This document shows positions 34,392 to 48,565 of a DNA stretch of 64,000 nt, piece by piece (the first letter of the stretch is position 1; each line of letters opens with the position of its first letter). A model generated the notes under the pieces. That model searched no databases. It was given only the letters and a program-made list of their open reading frames with translations, and had not been told where the DNA came from. A program made the position numbers and the translations under genes. Where the stretch lies: contig NC_091946.1 in NCBI RefSeq assembly GCF_041260155.1, positions 16,652,218 to 16,716,217 of the forward strand. The letters run 5' to 3'. Source of the stretch: Ptychodera flava. Taxonomy: Eukaryota > Hemichordata > Enteropneusta > Ptychoderidae.

Positions 34392-35393
34392 ATGGCGGGC
34401 CGTGGAAACAACGAACCGACCAAAGCGAAAACCACCACAAACACTGACAGGCTGCGTGAGATAGCTGCTGAAGTTGGTACAGGAACAAGACGGGTTGAGA
34501 CTAGTTCCAGAGACCCGATCAACAACCCAGAAGTCCTTAAAGAGCTTCGTGAAGGTGAGTTTGACATGGCACTATGCACTTTGGGAAAAAAAAAACACAA
34601 TCAACCATCGGTAACATCGCATTTGAAACTCGACCTCTCATTTTTTCCACCATCCTTTCCCATACACCTAGTTATATCATTTAAATGTACATATACTTTT
34701 ACTCGTACCTCACCCTTCTATGTCCCTTAGGCCATTAATTTTTACCTATATGATACCAATAACTTTGCATTTGTTTGTGCTGGACTAATGCTCCTTCAAA
34801 CTGTACAATTTTTGTGAGACTTACGCTCAACCCGTTGCATAATACAAGAACGGCCATTTTCTACCTCGACAGTCTGGCAGCCAAGTTCGGCCATAATATA
34901 AGTATGGACGCCCACAGAAAAGGGTGGAAGCATGCTTTGTTTGAGAAGAATTCAGTCAGAAACCAGTGTTCTTTTTGTGCAAGCAACGTTCTAGGCTGTT
35001 ACATACATTATCAAGCCAGCATTTTATTTTTAGCGAACCCTCGGCTCCACCCCATGGGCATCGCGTCAGCAAATGGCGTCTCTACACGTCGTCTACATTG
35101 CTAATGACGCATGCTGGGAATTTACCGCCGTCGGTGGTTCTTATTAGGTTTCAAGAAAACGTTTTCAAATGTGTGAATTTATGTAGCTTGCTTGAGCGAC
35201 AGTTTGCGCGATGGAAAAACCCGTCCCTCCTGTCAGCGATAAAAGCCTTTTGCAGAACATGCTATTCTTTTGCACTTCACTTGTATGAGCAATCGATTTA
35301 CTTTATACAGTTTTCATACTCCTGATCATATACCCCTATCTACATTATTTTACAGCTGATGAACGAAAAAGGAAACAAGAAGAAAAGGAGTAA
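34392..35393 (+). CDS. unit 1: conserved 66-residue charged protein
   Basis: Two exons, 34392-34554 and 35356-35393, joined in phase 1 across an 801-bp GT..AG intron. The protein starts MAGRGNNEPT and has the family core LREIAAEVGTGTRRVE and INNPEVLKELREADERK, ending KQEEKE. An AATAAA at 35684-35689 lies about 290 bp after the stop, so the gene looks complete. There is no signal peptide, no membrane helix and only weak heptad spacing; the C-terminal third is probably a charged helix. The start codon sits in CAAAATGGCGGGC, which also matches a YY1 site. Paralogues at 45384 and 58685 share the core with many synonymous changes, suggesting selection on the protein. The family is not recognised. 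Confidence 0.75.
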
Positions 35394-35683
35394 AGTCTCA
35401 CATGGCAGCCTAGGCTCGTTCCGACGATTTTTGAAGGACTCAGTAATGAATTTTGGACGCGAGATTGCCACCCGTCGATATAGCGCTCACAGAATGTCCA
35501 AAGTTGAACGCCGGGCATATACCACAGAAACATATCAGTTATCACACCATAACAACATGTCATGCGTACCAAATTTTCGATTTTACAAGATTTAGCCTTC
35601 AGGTTGTTATTGTCATCGAAAATGCAGGCTTCATTTTATTACTTAAATGTACCGTTAAGATCAAATATTTCATGTATTTTCAT

Positions 35684-35689
35684 AATAAA
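35684..35689 (+). terminator. poly(A) signal of the unit 1 small gene
   Basis: AATAAA, about 290 bp after the stop codon. Equivalent signals lie at 46802 and 60021. Confidence 0.65.
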
Positions 35690-35738
35690 AGAAGAAAAAA
35701 TACTTAACTTGGATTGTCTGCGTCATAACTTACTCTCT

Positions 35739-35767
35739 CATGAATATTAATGTCTCATGAATATTAA
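35739..35767. promoter_or_regulatory. duplicated TCATGAATATTAA element, unit 1
   Basis: Two copies of TCATGAATATTAA 16 bp apart, followed by CACGTGTCCTTGGCTGACCT. The same paired element lies at 46858-46889 and 60076-60105. Its sharp conservation in otherwise diverged DNA suggests a regulatory site, perhaps for the next gene downstream. Confidence 0.5.
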
Positions 35768-36225
35768 ATCACGTGTCCTTGGCTGACCTCGCAACTCGTA
35801 CTCGAATGATACAATATATCATACAAAATCCTCAGTCTCCGAAAATTAACAGATTGACCTGCTTGTAGTTTCCATGAAAGTGATATAAAGATGATAAGCT
35901 TCTTGTCACTTAAGCGATGAAGGAACGAATCATTTAAACTCCCGGCAGTCAGGCTTTCCACGACTGCCAGTGTGCGAAGGAAAGGCGTTCTCCTGCCGAC
36001 AAACTATACCAACAAACTGTATCACCCTGTAAACCGTTGATCCACAGTAAGTAAAATAAACTGACGAGTGGACTGCGATGTAAAATTTATTGGAGTATGA
36101 TTCATTCTGAAAATTTGTGCCAGGATTTCCAGCTGTAAAATCGCAAGGACTGCCCCGTAAACCTGTTCTGTTATGGTTAGAGATGACCTCATGTTATTGT
36201 GAACAAATAACGAACAAACACACGC

Positions 36226-37598
36226 ATGGCGACGAAAAGTCCCTGTGATTCACGTATAGTGTCAAAAAACCCAACTTTTACAGGTAATGTACAGAAATAC
36301 ATTTTATAAGCGACTAAATTTGAATGATATGTATTTTCTGTTGACGGGCGAAACAAAAGTACAAAGGTCTACACTGTTAAACCTACAATTATAGCATATA
36401 TAGTCGGTTGCATTAATCATGCATGAAAATAGAACAAATCTGGGTCATGCAGGTCGATCGTGTCACGGTGTTCCATACATACATAGGCCTATTCGAGCAG
36501 AACGTTTTCGTGAAAATTAGCTACCTGTGTCAAGAGAGTCGCTTGTCTTTAATACCAGCGGATAGCGCAGTTGATCAGTTGTCGTGTTCCTACCCTCCCC
36601 ACAACTCGTGAAGACGTATAGTTCCAATGCCTCAACATAACCCCATGCTCGTTGGACCTTGGGTGCATCGCCTTTAATGTGTACTGACCACTTTACGCAA
36701 TTAATTTCGCTTCCAAAATTTTCGACTGGCTATTATATTTACTACAAAGTGCAAAGCATAAACAAGACGCAAGTTGCCCTAATAAATAATGTAGATTGCA
36801 TTAAACGGGAAATGCTGCCCTTGTAATGGCGATTCAGCTCGCAGACTACTCAGAACACGATTGGAACCAATTTGGGATAATTGGATCTTTAAATTTTTCA
36901 AAGTTCTCAAAAGCGTTAGGTGCCCTATAGCTGAATGTTCCGATATTGTAAATTACTCATAGAAACAAGTGTGTAACGTAAAAAGAAATGCAGATGATGT
37001 TACATTTACAGATTAAATCGACACTACTTCACCATTATCCCAAATTAGTTCCAATCGTGTTTCAGTATATTTTTCGAAAGCTTAATAAAACTTATCACTT
37101 TGAGAATATACATCGTTTTCTAGAATACCTCATACAGTAGTTTCTCGATTATCTATATGTCATGAAATGGAAGTGAAAACTCAAATTGAGAGTGGCAAGC
37201 GTCCTAAGATAACTACAGCCAAAGTCCTTTTTTACCTCAGTCAAACTGACATTTTATTGCTATGGGCAGATGCAGTTTGTGGGGATGACTGCACATATCC
37301 TCTAACAGCGGGAAAATTTATAGCATAAATGATTTACATCTCCATGATAATCGATATTTTATGTTACAATGGCCACTGTTTGCTAGTCCCGCCCACTTTG
37401 TCATATAAACAATTTATATACACCCGCGTCAGTCTCACCTATCGAGTTAAGTCATACAGTACAGGGAGTGCCCGGTATCAGAGGATGCGGAGTCCAATAA
37501 CTTTAACGGAGTACAATAACTTTGGGTGTTCTTGGACGCTATTTGACCTTTGGCCTCATAACACCATTGCTGTTGTTGTTCTTTGTGCAGGTAGCTGA
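36226..37598 (+). CDS. unit 1: KSPCDS peptide gene (short or degenerate)
   Basis: The ATG at 36226 opens MATKSPCDSRIVSKNPTFT. A donor (CAG|GTAATG) at 36284 and an acceptor TTTGTGCAG ending at 37590 would give a 21-residue peptide that stops eight bases into exon 2; unspliced, it would be 27 residues. The upstream block GATGACCTCAT and the start region are conserved in units 2 and 3. Unit 3 has a much longer frame, so this copy may be a truncated relative or the 5' end of an alternatively spliced gene. Function is unknown. Confidence 0.4.
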
Positions 37599-37599
37599 T

Positions 37600-38829
37600 A
37601 CACAGCTGACAGGTACAGGATTGAAAATGCATTTAGCATTCAATGGTCCTCATGCGACTGGTATCAAGAAAAACTAAACTCTCCTAAAGTCCACTAAGTC
37701 CAATTGTCTACCTCTGAGTTGCACCACTGTTGTCAGACCAGAAGCACTACAAGGGGCCGCAATTGTAAATGACTGCAACGGCCTGTACACATGCATCGGC
37801 AGATCTTGATTGAATACCAGAAAAAGGCGTATAAAAGCTACATCAAATATAACCCAAATAGTAATTTCAAATCGTGATTACTTCACTCATCCCATTTTAG
37901 TATATAGAGCCAGACTTTCACTTCAGCAATTTTGTATTTGCTCTATCGACAATGTGTCATCACTAAGTTCTAATGTGTATTGCATTGTTCACTTCTTTCA
38001 ATGTCAAATAAGAATTCCACCATTCATGTAACTCTATTTACACTTACCATTATATATCCTCATGCAAATGCTTCTTGAAGACGCATGTGCATGACCAGAG
38101 ATGCTATGAATGTTTGGTACACAGATGATCCCGCCAATCATTCAATTATTAAGAAAACACAGCAAGATGTTCTCTTATTATGTATAGTGGCAATCGTCAT
38201 CTTTTGACATTGTGTAGGGTGGTTATTCATCTTCTTGTTTATTTATTTATTTATTTATTTATGTTTGTTTATTTATTTATTTAGATTGCAATAAATATAG
38301 TCACCTGCTGACTGATGTACACTACATTGTAAATGAAATGTCACAGCGTTTTGTTTACCCCCGAAGTTCAAAGTAAAGGTGAAAATTGAATAAGCATTAT
38401 ACCCCATCAGAATATTCTCCTCGGACTTCAAGTTGTAAAACAGACACAGAAATACAGACCAAACATGTTGACTGTTTCCGTTATGGTAGTGACCTTTTTA
38501 TTTCACAGAATTTACCAGCTTAACTTCGCGGATTGGAATTTTTATGGCAAGGGCGCGTTCACAAAAAGTGGTGAAGGGGAGGGCTGGATGAATTGAGGGG
38601 GAGGATTCGAAAATTTCGGGGGTAGTCGAGGGGGACTTGAAAGTTTGATCTGCTTATGGGGAGCCTGGAAATATTTCGGCTCCCATCATTTGGTCCAATT
38701 AGTTAGTTAACTATTGTCTAATAATAAAACAAAATCTAGAACAGTTTTGTCGTATTTTATGACTTTAATCTCGAGAAAATCTTAAAATGTATGAATGCCA
38801 TTTAATCTCTTTAAAAAAGTTGGCCTTGT
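37600..38829. other. non-coding stretch
   Basis: Positions 37600-37760 are homologous to 48570-48740 of unit 2 but do not keep a frame, so they are probably UTR. A (TTTA)n run lies at 38238-38283. No exon is supported in the rest. Confidence 0.45.
38238..38283. repeat. (TTTA)n microsatellite
   Basis: About ten TTTA units interrupted by GTTTG. Confidence 0.9.
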
Positions 38830-39172
38830 AATGGGGCAGGAACTGAAACAGTACTGTTGATAATTTTTTTCCAGTTTTTCGTTGCAATGTTTCAAATACA
38901 GTTTCTTGGTATCTCTCTACAGCATGCTGAAAAACACAATATTCAATTTGCCAACAAGACCCTTTTGTCTAAATATTGGTGATAATTGGATGAGAGTTCA
39001 GACTGAAAGTTATTTGTCAATGATACAAATGCACGGTGCACGTATACGCTGTGTTGGCAAGCTGAAATACTGAACAATTCAACATGCTGCAGGGAGTAGA
39101 ACAAGAACGCAGTTGTACAAACTGAACAAAAATATGGTAAAAATATAAAGTTAATGCAGCTACTGCCCTGCT
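38830..39172. mobile_element. interspersed repeat copy
   Basis: Carries GTGTTGGCAAGCTGAAATACT and ends in ATGCAGCTACTGCCCT, as in the family at 21004-21354. Confidence 0.5.
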
Positions 39173-39222
39173 ACTGCCTACGGGCAGTGTAACTGTCACT
39201 GCATACCCGCAGTGACAGTGAT
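39172..39222. repeat. paired short hairpins
   Basis: ACTGCCTACGGGCAGT and TGTCACTGC...GCAGTGACA lie side by side, giving two compact stem-loops. Confidence 0.6.
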
Positions 39223-40614
<1,392 letters not shown>

Positions 40615-41019
40615 GTAGAATTCAACTTTCATGTCAGTAGTTACAGCCCATCCACGGAGTTGCATCGCCCTGTGTTTTGCCGCACGGCTGGTCGATTGTT
40701 GAGCTGGCTGGTTTTTAAATAAGTACTTGCCAACTTTCGCGCTGGCCGACCTTACCTGTAAAACCTGCATTACCATGGATGCTCTGTATCACTTGTATTC
40801 GTGCGATTATCTCCAGTATTCGTACAATAACTTTTTTGGAGATCTCCGTCAGTTTGTTTGCCGTTTTGGTTCAGGTTTAAATAAAACCTATTCGTCCTGC
40901 TTTAAATTATCGTACTTCAGAAAGGAAATGAAACAAAAAAATCTATTCCATCATCGAAGTCAATCTATGCCATTATGCCAAAGTAGTTATAAGTTTAGCC
41001 CTGGGTTCCACCGTACAGG

Positions 41020-41127
41020 CGGGGAGTTCGTTTCTTGTACTATGACGCTTCCTATACGGCCTCTCACACCGGTGTGAGAGGCCATAGAAGGAGCGTCACA
41101 GTACACAAACGTGGCGTCGAACTCCCT
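41020..41127. repeat. imperfect palindrome, arms ~50 bp
   Basis: Centred at 41070/41071 on CTCTCACACC|GGTGTGAGAG. The arms extend outward through GACGCT...AGCGTC to GGGAGTTCG and CGAACTCCC. It has no spacer and could be a foldback element. Confidence 0.8.
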
Positions 41128-41234
41128 TCTTTTTTCTTCAACTCAAGGCTACCATGAGTTAAGTGTCTTCGCTAGGTGACTGGATGCCGTATGTTCGAAA
41201 ACCTACTGCATGTATACGGTAAGTTTTAGCTGGG

Positions 41235-41336
41235 ACGAATTTATACTCATTCGACCCAGGTTTTAGATAGGTCACCTGACGGAGAAGCCACAGACAGAAC
41301 CGCTCGGGCAAACCCCCACTCTATAAAAGAGTGGTT
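41235..41336 (-). mobile_element. tRNA-like SINE piece
   Basis: On the minus strand, TGCCCGAGCGGTT (A box, 41310-41298) and GGGTCGAATG (B box, 41257-41248) are spaced as in a tRNA with a long variable arm. The upstream hairpin CCACTCTTTTATAGAGTGG is shared with the plus-strand copy at 63101. Confidence 0.55.
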
Positions 41337-43109
41337 CAATAACCGGGCTAAATTGTTACAATTTTTCTGACTACGACCCCTCCACACGATGTAGAGTTCA
41401 TAAAGCACCCACACTGCTACACTTACTATCACACATCGCACACAAATTTATCGAAGCAATGTATAGTTTTACTGACATAGTGCTTGTCTTCGTACGATTT
41501 CAAACTTGTTCTCGCCACATTGGTATGAAGAAATATTCAGCCTGAGTTTCTTTGTCGCACAACCAAGCATTTTTTTTTCAAACAACATCTCAAAGGAACA
41601 CAGCAACAAGGACACATTTCTTTGATCAATAAGACTTAGTATTTAATCATATAAAATCACATCTCTAAACAGGTAGGAAAATTTAATGGTTAAAAAAACA
41701 CAGTAGATACGAAAGATATATAAGGGAAGTACATAATTAGCATTTGAAGATAGTACAACATTTGACAATATTTCGTAAGCAACTTCACATATTGAACTCT
41801 CGGTAAGTGACTTAACACATACAACATTTAATTCATAAATCACTTATCAAGTTCACTATATGAAATGCAAGGGATGAAATATGTTGGCAATACTATAGTG
41901 TGCTAATTACAGAATAAATATATTCTCTCTCTAATACGCTGTGCAGTAATCTCTGCTGCAGATGAAAATCTCAGTCATTACAAGCGAAGATGTTTCGCAG
42001 ACTTAAAACTTAGTATTATCTTTGTGTGACGAGGGCATTTCCACCAGGTTGGGACACCACTGGATTCTGTCCAACTTTGGTTGAAATAAAATTTGAATGA
42101 ATAATATTAACTGCTTGAGCAATGACTCATGTCCGTCCAGAATTAAAAAAAAAACGCATTTGATTTCAAAAAGTGTAGAGGAAAGGTCCAGCACACCTTT
42201 GCGATTTGGTGCTCCGACATGTTTTTACTGATATAAAAAATTGTGTGGTTATGTGCGAAATTAGGTAGCCCTACTTGTCATGAGACTTTGTGCTCGCCCA
42301 TGTTCTCTGACTTAACGACCGAAAGGTTATGAGTTTGAATAATGGCGACGTCAAAGGTGCGTTGTCATGAAAATTCTCCATCTTCAAGTTCAAGCTAAAA
42401 TCGTCGACTCTTAGTAGATGAACCATAACACATTCAGCCATTGGCTAGAAAACATACATGAAATATTTAATAAGTGACACCTTCCAAGTTAAGAGAATGA
42501 GTGTAATAGGAAAAGATAAGTTGACGAATGCTTAATGAAAACACCAGATCAGTTGAACTGTAGCAGAATGAAACAAAAGACAGAATGTGAAATGTTCTTC
42601 ATCATGTAATTTGCCTGTAAGTAACTAAACCAGGTGAGCCGGTGATTTGCATAAAAATGATCCTTTCGGATTCAGGATTGACGTTGGTTGAAACTTCAGA
42701 GATCTAAGCTGAATCACATAGGAGTTCAGTGATTCCTTACAAGACTTATCATTGAAGCAATAATCGAAGACATCAAATGAATGTAACCTTAAATAACATT
42801 TTGCCTTATTTTGAATTGGAGGGTTACAGCTAAAGTCAGTGAAGGGGAGCTCGTTATCATCTTTGCTTGTTGCATGATTATTTGGAAAACAAACCTGACA
42901 GTGTTGACGTATCGAAATGAAATTGTTTTTAGTCGTAGGTGAAGACAAAAGGGTCGAAAAGAGAACACTCTGCCACGCTTGAGGGATGAGGCAATAGCAA
43001 AGTAGTAACGACTGAAATTGTAGTTCAAACGACTGGTTGAAGAATTACATCATTGAATGTCTATGTTCTTTGAGAACGGATGGCATTCTTCTTCACTGTT
43101 GGAGCCGCT
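41337..43109. other. 3' region of the unit 2 Ig gene
   Basis: Probable UTR and flank. A block at 42404-42435 (ATGAACCATAACACATTCAG) matches unit 1 at 31105-31137, and a TTAGTATTTAATC at 41636 resembles unit 1 near 29988. Confidence 0.45.
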
Positions 43110-44322
43110 TCACAATAGGTTGCACCACGATTCTTCTTTAATTTCCTGTTGAAACAACGAATGCAGACAACGTATTCATAGAGAGAAGAAATAATTTGCT
43201 GCGCATGCCTCCTTAAACGTTCATAACCATTTTAAGTTTGATTAGGGCATGACCGACGGCTTTACAAAAAAGGTTGTAAATCACTTCGAAGCAACAGGGC
43301 GGATAACGGAGTAGAACGAAATGTAGCCGAACAGCTGATATGAGCTTACATGTATTCAGAGTACTAATATCGATGTCATTTGGAAAGCCCGAGCGACTCG
43401 GAAATCGATGAGTGGAATTTTACCCTTAGCGTACATATAAGAAAAGTATACATATTAATTGCATTGAGTATTCAATTGTTTGAGATTTAGCAATAGATGT
43501 TTCAATTACTATCAAAGTTTTCAAAGTTCATCAAAGTCTACGAAATCCTTATTTTACTTACATAGGGGCACTTGGGTATTTTTTTTGCTATATCGTCAAT
43601 TCAAAGCAGTCCCATGCAACTTTACAATCAAAGACAATAAAATCATTCATGAGCGAACGAACATGATACTCGGAAGAATTGTTGGAGCAAATTATGCTGC
43701 ATCAAATACAATTATCATAAGCGTTTGTTTATCTATTTCTTTGGTACATCGGAAGATAAACTCACTAGGAACGTCATGACAACAACGAAGGTAAGGCCAT
43801 TGTTTTTCAAAGTTTTCTACAAAGCTTGAAGGTTTGGGCATTGTCATAATTAATTACCCGATTTACATGCACAGTAACTTGAGAACGATTGACTTTACAT
43901 TTTGTAGGAGTGTTTCTTACCACTTTACATGGTGACGATTTTTTGCCGTGCGTGTTTGAAATTGTTGCCTTGTACGTCCCTGGTTTGGTCACTTCAGTAA
44001 GTCTTGATGTACCGCCTGATGTCGATTCCGTTCCACTTACTTTTGTCCATCTGATATCAGGGCGTGGAATCCCTCCATACGACACAGTAAGAGAGGTGGC
44101 TTCGCCCTTGTAGAGCTTGCGATTTGGAGGCAGCTCGTCGATGAAATATGGAGCCCCTGTAAATTTGACCAAAGACATTTTAGAACCAGCACAAATCTTA
44201 CACGGAAGAATACGCTTGGCTCGAATTCTTGAGTAATGTTACTCAGCTCTGAAAGTGTTTGAAGGAGCAAAACAGTAACATATACAAAGCTTACCTTCTT
44301 TTAATTCATGTTTGGAAGACAT
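43110..44322 (-). CDS. unit 2: mini Ig-domain protein with CaaX end
   Basis: Three exons, 44322-44295, 44156-43921 and 43145-43110, give 99 residues. Exon 1 encodes MSSKHELKE. Exon 2 is again exactly 236 nt and enters and leaves in the same phases as in unit 1. The Ig fold reads GAPYFIDELP, LTVSYGGIPRPDIRWTK and KPGTYKATISNTHG. The B-strand Cys is Val, the F-strand Cys is Ala, and the Trp is kept. Exon 3 ends KEESWCNLL, a CaaX motif with X = Leu, which favours geranylgeranylation. Codon differences from unit 1 in the SxGGIPRP core are often silent (GGC/GGG, AGA/CGC). No signal peptide is seen. It diverges from the small gene at 45384 and looks intact. Confidence 0.72.
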
Positions 44323-45383
44323 ATTAATACGTAATTGTTGATAGGCGATACCGAGTATTTTTTCACTGCAGCGCGTATATTTCTAGAACATTGTTCGCTT
44401 TATATAAGCTCCAGACATAAAAAATCTTTCTTACCATATTATTTTGTTAATGTTATCCATCCGCTGATTTTTTGCTGTTCCGTTGTCTCATAGGGAGTCT
44501 TAACTTGGCGTAGTAAACTGAACGTACGTAGGCATCATAAGATAGAAAATTGACTGCATTCATTTTACAGACTAAGGTATCCTTACTTGAAATTACTCTG
44601 ATGCGGCGGTTTGCTACCTTCGCAATACCCTTATCAATCCGCGATATTTTCAGTTGAACACAGAAAAAGTGATGTCATTGCCTGTACAAGTCACAAAATT
44701 AACCTATGAAAAGTGCTGAGTCTTTTCTTTCGATTTGCCATTTTACTAAGTCATTGTCCGACAGTTCAAGACGTTGGAATAATGCAAAGGGATTGGATCC
44801 GTTTAAAGACTTTGTGTGGTAGGGGGTAACACTTCATCACGCTTCAAAATAAAGTGGGAGCTGGTTTATCATAGGACACGACAACACCTCTAACTATAGG
44901 GAGGGTAGTTTAACCCTAGTGGTGATTGGTCGCCACTGCCCTATAGCCTTACTCTGACAATGCACAAAAAATATTTGTCTGAAATGAAATATTGGGTTTT
45001 CTCCGACTGCCACGTCAGCATGAAATTTCCCGCGATCGTAATCATCAATCTTCGATGAAACCTGGACCAAAATTCCCCTAAAGAGGGTGGCGAATTTGGA
45101 ATAGTGAGTCACTGTTGCATTGTCTTGCCGAAAATGGGTATTTACGCTGCCATTCTCCGAAGTAAAGCAATTCGGCACTACTTTCACAGAGAGAATACTT
45201 CGTCATATCAGTCTTGCTAGCCTAGAAGGACACAACTGAAATAATCCAGTCCTATCTGAAGTTGCTCGAGAGAAGTTGGTGTCGTGGTATCACATAATTT
45301 TTAACAGCAGGGAGAGTCGCTGATATCCCTCACTGACATCGTTTTACGCTGACGATCAATACCCTTGTTCAAGAGAAGGCGAA
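44323..45383. promoter_or_regulatory. unit 2 bidirectional promoter region
   Basis: A region of 1061 bp between divergent starts. TGAGTCA lies at 45105-45111 and GGGTATTTACGC at 45136-45147, 279 and 248 bp from the small-gene ATG. AAAATTCCCC is at 45069-45078, and AAAGTGATGTCATT near 44670 is shared with unit 1. Confidence 0.6.
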
Positions 45384-46441
45384 ATGGCGGGCAACGAAAG
45401 CGACGCACCTAGCCAAAAAACTACTACCACCGTGGACAGACTATGTGAAACAGCTGCAGAAATTGGCACAGGAACGAGACGAATTGAAGTTGGTGCAAGA
45501 AAGCCGATAAACAACCCAGAAGTGGAGAAAGCTATTCTCGAAGGTAGATTGTAAAATCAATTTGTCATTTTTGCCACAATTATTACCTGTCCCAGTCTAC
45601 TTGCCTGGTCATACTTCGCATTTTAGCATCAACCTCTGACTACGAATCGATCTTGGTGTACACATACCTGGTTATTAGGTGAAGTTGCTCGCCTTTCAAT
45701 TGACATGTCACCAGTCTTTTTCCATATCGGTGGCGTTCCACCCAGTACATACATTATTTCAGTCGTTTATTTGTAGACGACAACAACAACTTAGAAAATA
45801 ACATAATATTTGAAACACGCGATTGGTTTTCAAGTAGTGAACCACTGGTACATAATGAGAGAAAAATACAGATGCTGCTCAGGGCGTCTGGCTGCCAAAC
45901 GTTTTGTATTAATATTTGGATGACGCACAAACAAAGTAGTTATTGTGATATCTTATAGATTCGTGTAGATATGTGAGTGCGTGCTGACCTGCACAGCGGT
46001 TTCATTCCACCTTTGTGATTTCCACTGCAGTCAAAAGTTTTCTATTTATAGCGATACCTCATTACAACCGTAAATGGGCGTCAAGCCAACAGAAAACATG
46101 TCCCAGAATCTACATATCACCTGCATATCCTATGATGTCAATGACTCCAAAGATAGATTTTCCTGCTGTCTGAGATTGTGACTCCGTTTAAAGATTAAGA
46201 ATGACTATGTAAATGACAGAGAAACAAAATTTTGAAGAGATGAATCTGTCTTGGTAAAGTGAAATTTTGCACACTGAAAAACTGACCGTCTTACGAGTGA
46301 AAACACTTCTTACCGAACATACAGCAATTAAAGACGAAACATTAACTTGCTCATTTCTCTTTCGTTACTAATTTATCTACCACTTTTTTTTCCTATTCTA
46401 CAGCTGAAGAACAAGCAAAGAAACGAGAACTGACCGATTGA
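45384..46441 (+). CDS. unit 2: conserved 65-residue charged protein
   Basis: Exons 45384-45543 and 46404-46441, joined in phase 1 over an 860-bp intron. The donor GTAGAT is weaker than in the other two copies. The protein begins MAGNESDAPSQKTTTTVDRL, holds the core CETAAEIGTGTRRIEVG and INNPEVEKAILEAEEQ, and ends KKRELTD. AATAAA lies at 46802-46807. It is the most diverged of the three copies at the N-terminus (NESD in place of RGNN) but keeps the core. It starts in GAAATGGCGGGC. The family is unrecognised and the cell location is inferred to be cytosolic or nuclear. Confidence 0.75.
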
Positions 46442-46801
46442 AGTTGCACAGCCACTCCATGGTCTTGAAGGCGTGCTGAAGGTTTTAAGGACCGAATTGA
46501 AGATGGACTGACTGTTAATAGCACTGGATTTCGATACGCGATCTAACACGGGGCTATTCAGCGCTCGAACAATATTTCACAGTGAGGCATTCTGTTCAAA
46601 TGACGATCGAGGCCATGAGTTCCGGACACCTCAGAGGGGAACACAAAAGTTTCCCTACCCCGGCGTAACTACATATCATGTGTAAATTTTCGAATTCAAT
46701 TCTGCAAGACATACAATCTTCAGATCATTATTTTCATCGAAAGCATAAGCTTCTTTTTATTAGATTTTGTATCCTTGAGACTTACTGTTATATATTTGAA
46801 C

Positions 46802-46807
46802 AATAAA
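46802..46807 (+). terminator. poly(A) signal of the unit 2 small gene
   Basis: AATAAA, about 360 bp after the stop codon. Confidence 0.65.
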
Positions 46808-46857
46808 ATAAGAGAAAGGTACTTAACATGTAGTGTCTCTTCCATTGCTTGCTCCGT

Positions 46858-46889
46858 CATGAATATTAATGCCCGTCATGAATATTAAA
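46858..46889. promoter_or_regulatory. duplicated TCATGAATATTAA element, unit 2
   Basis: Two copies of TCATGAATATTAA separated by ATGCCCG, followed by GCATGTCCTAGGATGACCT. Counterpart of 35739 and 60076. Confidence 0.5.
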
Positions 46890-47346
46890 AAGCATGTCCT
46901 AGGATGACCTCTCAACTCTCACACTGTAGGTGATTCTGTTGAACCCGTTTCGCCGTGAATCAACGGATTAACCTGACAGTTAGCTTTAAACCCATTGAAT
47001 ATGACATTATAAACTCCCTAGCGCTCGAGAGATGAAAAGATAGATTCCTGAAGTCTAGCATAGGAATCTACAGTAAAAGCATCTAAGACTATGGGAGATC
47101 GCTCCACTTCAAACAAGTCATGCAAGTTGCCGCCACGACAAATGATCATCCAGTAAACCTGTCTACAGCTGCACATTACCTTAGGTTTAACTGACAAGTG
47201 GCTTGGGATTTAAAATTTATTGAAGTATGATTCATTAGGTAAATTTTACCAGGGTTTCTCCGGTCTAACGTCGTACTCATTCATTGCTGTTGTTGGGGAT
47301 GACCTCATATTATTACATGTACACAAATAACAAACAAACAGACAAC

Positions 47347-47409
47347 ATGGAGTCGAAAAGCCCCTGTGATTCACGAGAGATGTTCAAAACCCCCAGCTTC
47401 CATTGGTAA
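47347..47409 (+). CDS. unit 2: KSPCDS peptide gene (short or degenerate)
   Basis: ATG at 47347 encodes MESKSPCDSREMFKTPSFHW and then TAA. The TAA overlaps a conserved potential donor (TTG|GTAATG). If spliced to the conserved acceptor at 48565, the reading stops at once, giving the same 20 residues. GATGACCTCAT lies about 55 bp upstream, as in units 1 and 3. It may be a real short peptide or a remnant of the longer unit 3 gene. Confidence 0.4.
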   Translation: MESKSPCDSREMFKTPSFHW

Positions 47410-48565
47410 TGTACAGAAATACATTTTTGCGAGCGACCAAATTACGAGAATTAAGGGTATTTTCGTATGACGTATCGGCTGAAACTACAAAAGGCCACGT
47501 CATTTAAGACACAGTAGGCCTACCATAGCGTAAGTGTGAATCAGGTATGAGAATAGAACAAAGGTATATGGAACAAAGGTATCTGCACTCCAATACCTGT
47601 TTAAGTGAACAGTGTTGTTCATAGAAATGAAAAAAAAAAGTTCTTTCCAGATAGCCTCCTATCTTCGCATGAGAAGCTAGTGCAGACGAAAATGTTTGTC
47701 CGTACTAACTTAATTGTCATGTCCCAGATTCAAACTTTATTCAGCCCTATTTCAGTAGAAATATGCACATTTCCTTCAATGTTTACCAATTACTTTGATA
47801 TATCAATTTCGCTTTCACCATGTCCAAGTGACGAATCTTTTTTTCTTACAAATAAGATACAAATTACTGTGTTAGAAAGGTTATTCTGTTTACACATGAT
47901 CTGAAATAAGGGCCTAGCCGGCCATCCATATATGAATGCCACCCGTGTGATGACATCTCATTTCTCATCGCTGCGTATATTTTTTGAAAATTCGATAAAC
48001 CCCAACACTTTTACAATCTCACGTCGAGAAATAAAATAGACTTTCTCATCGATAACGCATATGTTTTTGATAATCTTTCTCAATTGAACGTCTTTGAGCT
48101 AAAGCAATCAACCATTTCGCTCGAAACCCCACATGTAACAGCGTTGATACCAGTACCTGTTCTATACATAATTTTAAAAGTTAACTTTAGAGTCGTTCGC
48201 ATCATCGCCTATATTCCTTTCACAAAGTCGCATGTTGCAATTTTTGCCTTTTTGTATTGCCTCTTTCATTGCTAAGGGCAAACGCCGTGTATGGTTTAGA
48301 CTGACTGCCCTTCCTTAAGAAATGCACCGTCTTTCACCGGAAAAATAAAAGCATAAATATACATCTTCTGGATAAAGGACGTCCATGTTACAATATCGGC
48401 TATCTCCTGCCTTCCTAAAGTTTGCCATGAAATTATTTTTTTCGGCTGACCTACACGTTTATTTATAACTACATGTGGCCGGATGACTACCGTTCATCCC
48501 TATTTTATATCGTCTCAACGGCTGTCGATAAAGCTTATTGTATTCTTCGTCGTTTGTTTGTGCAG

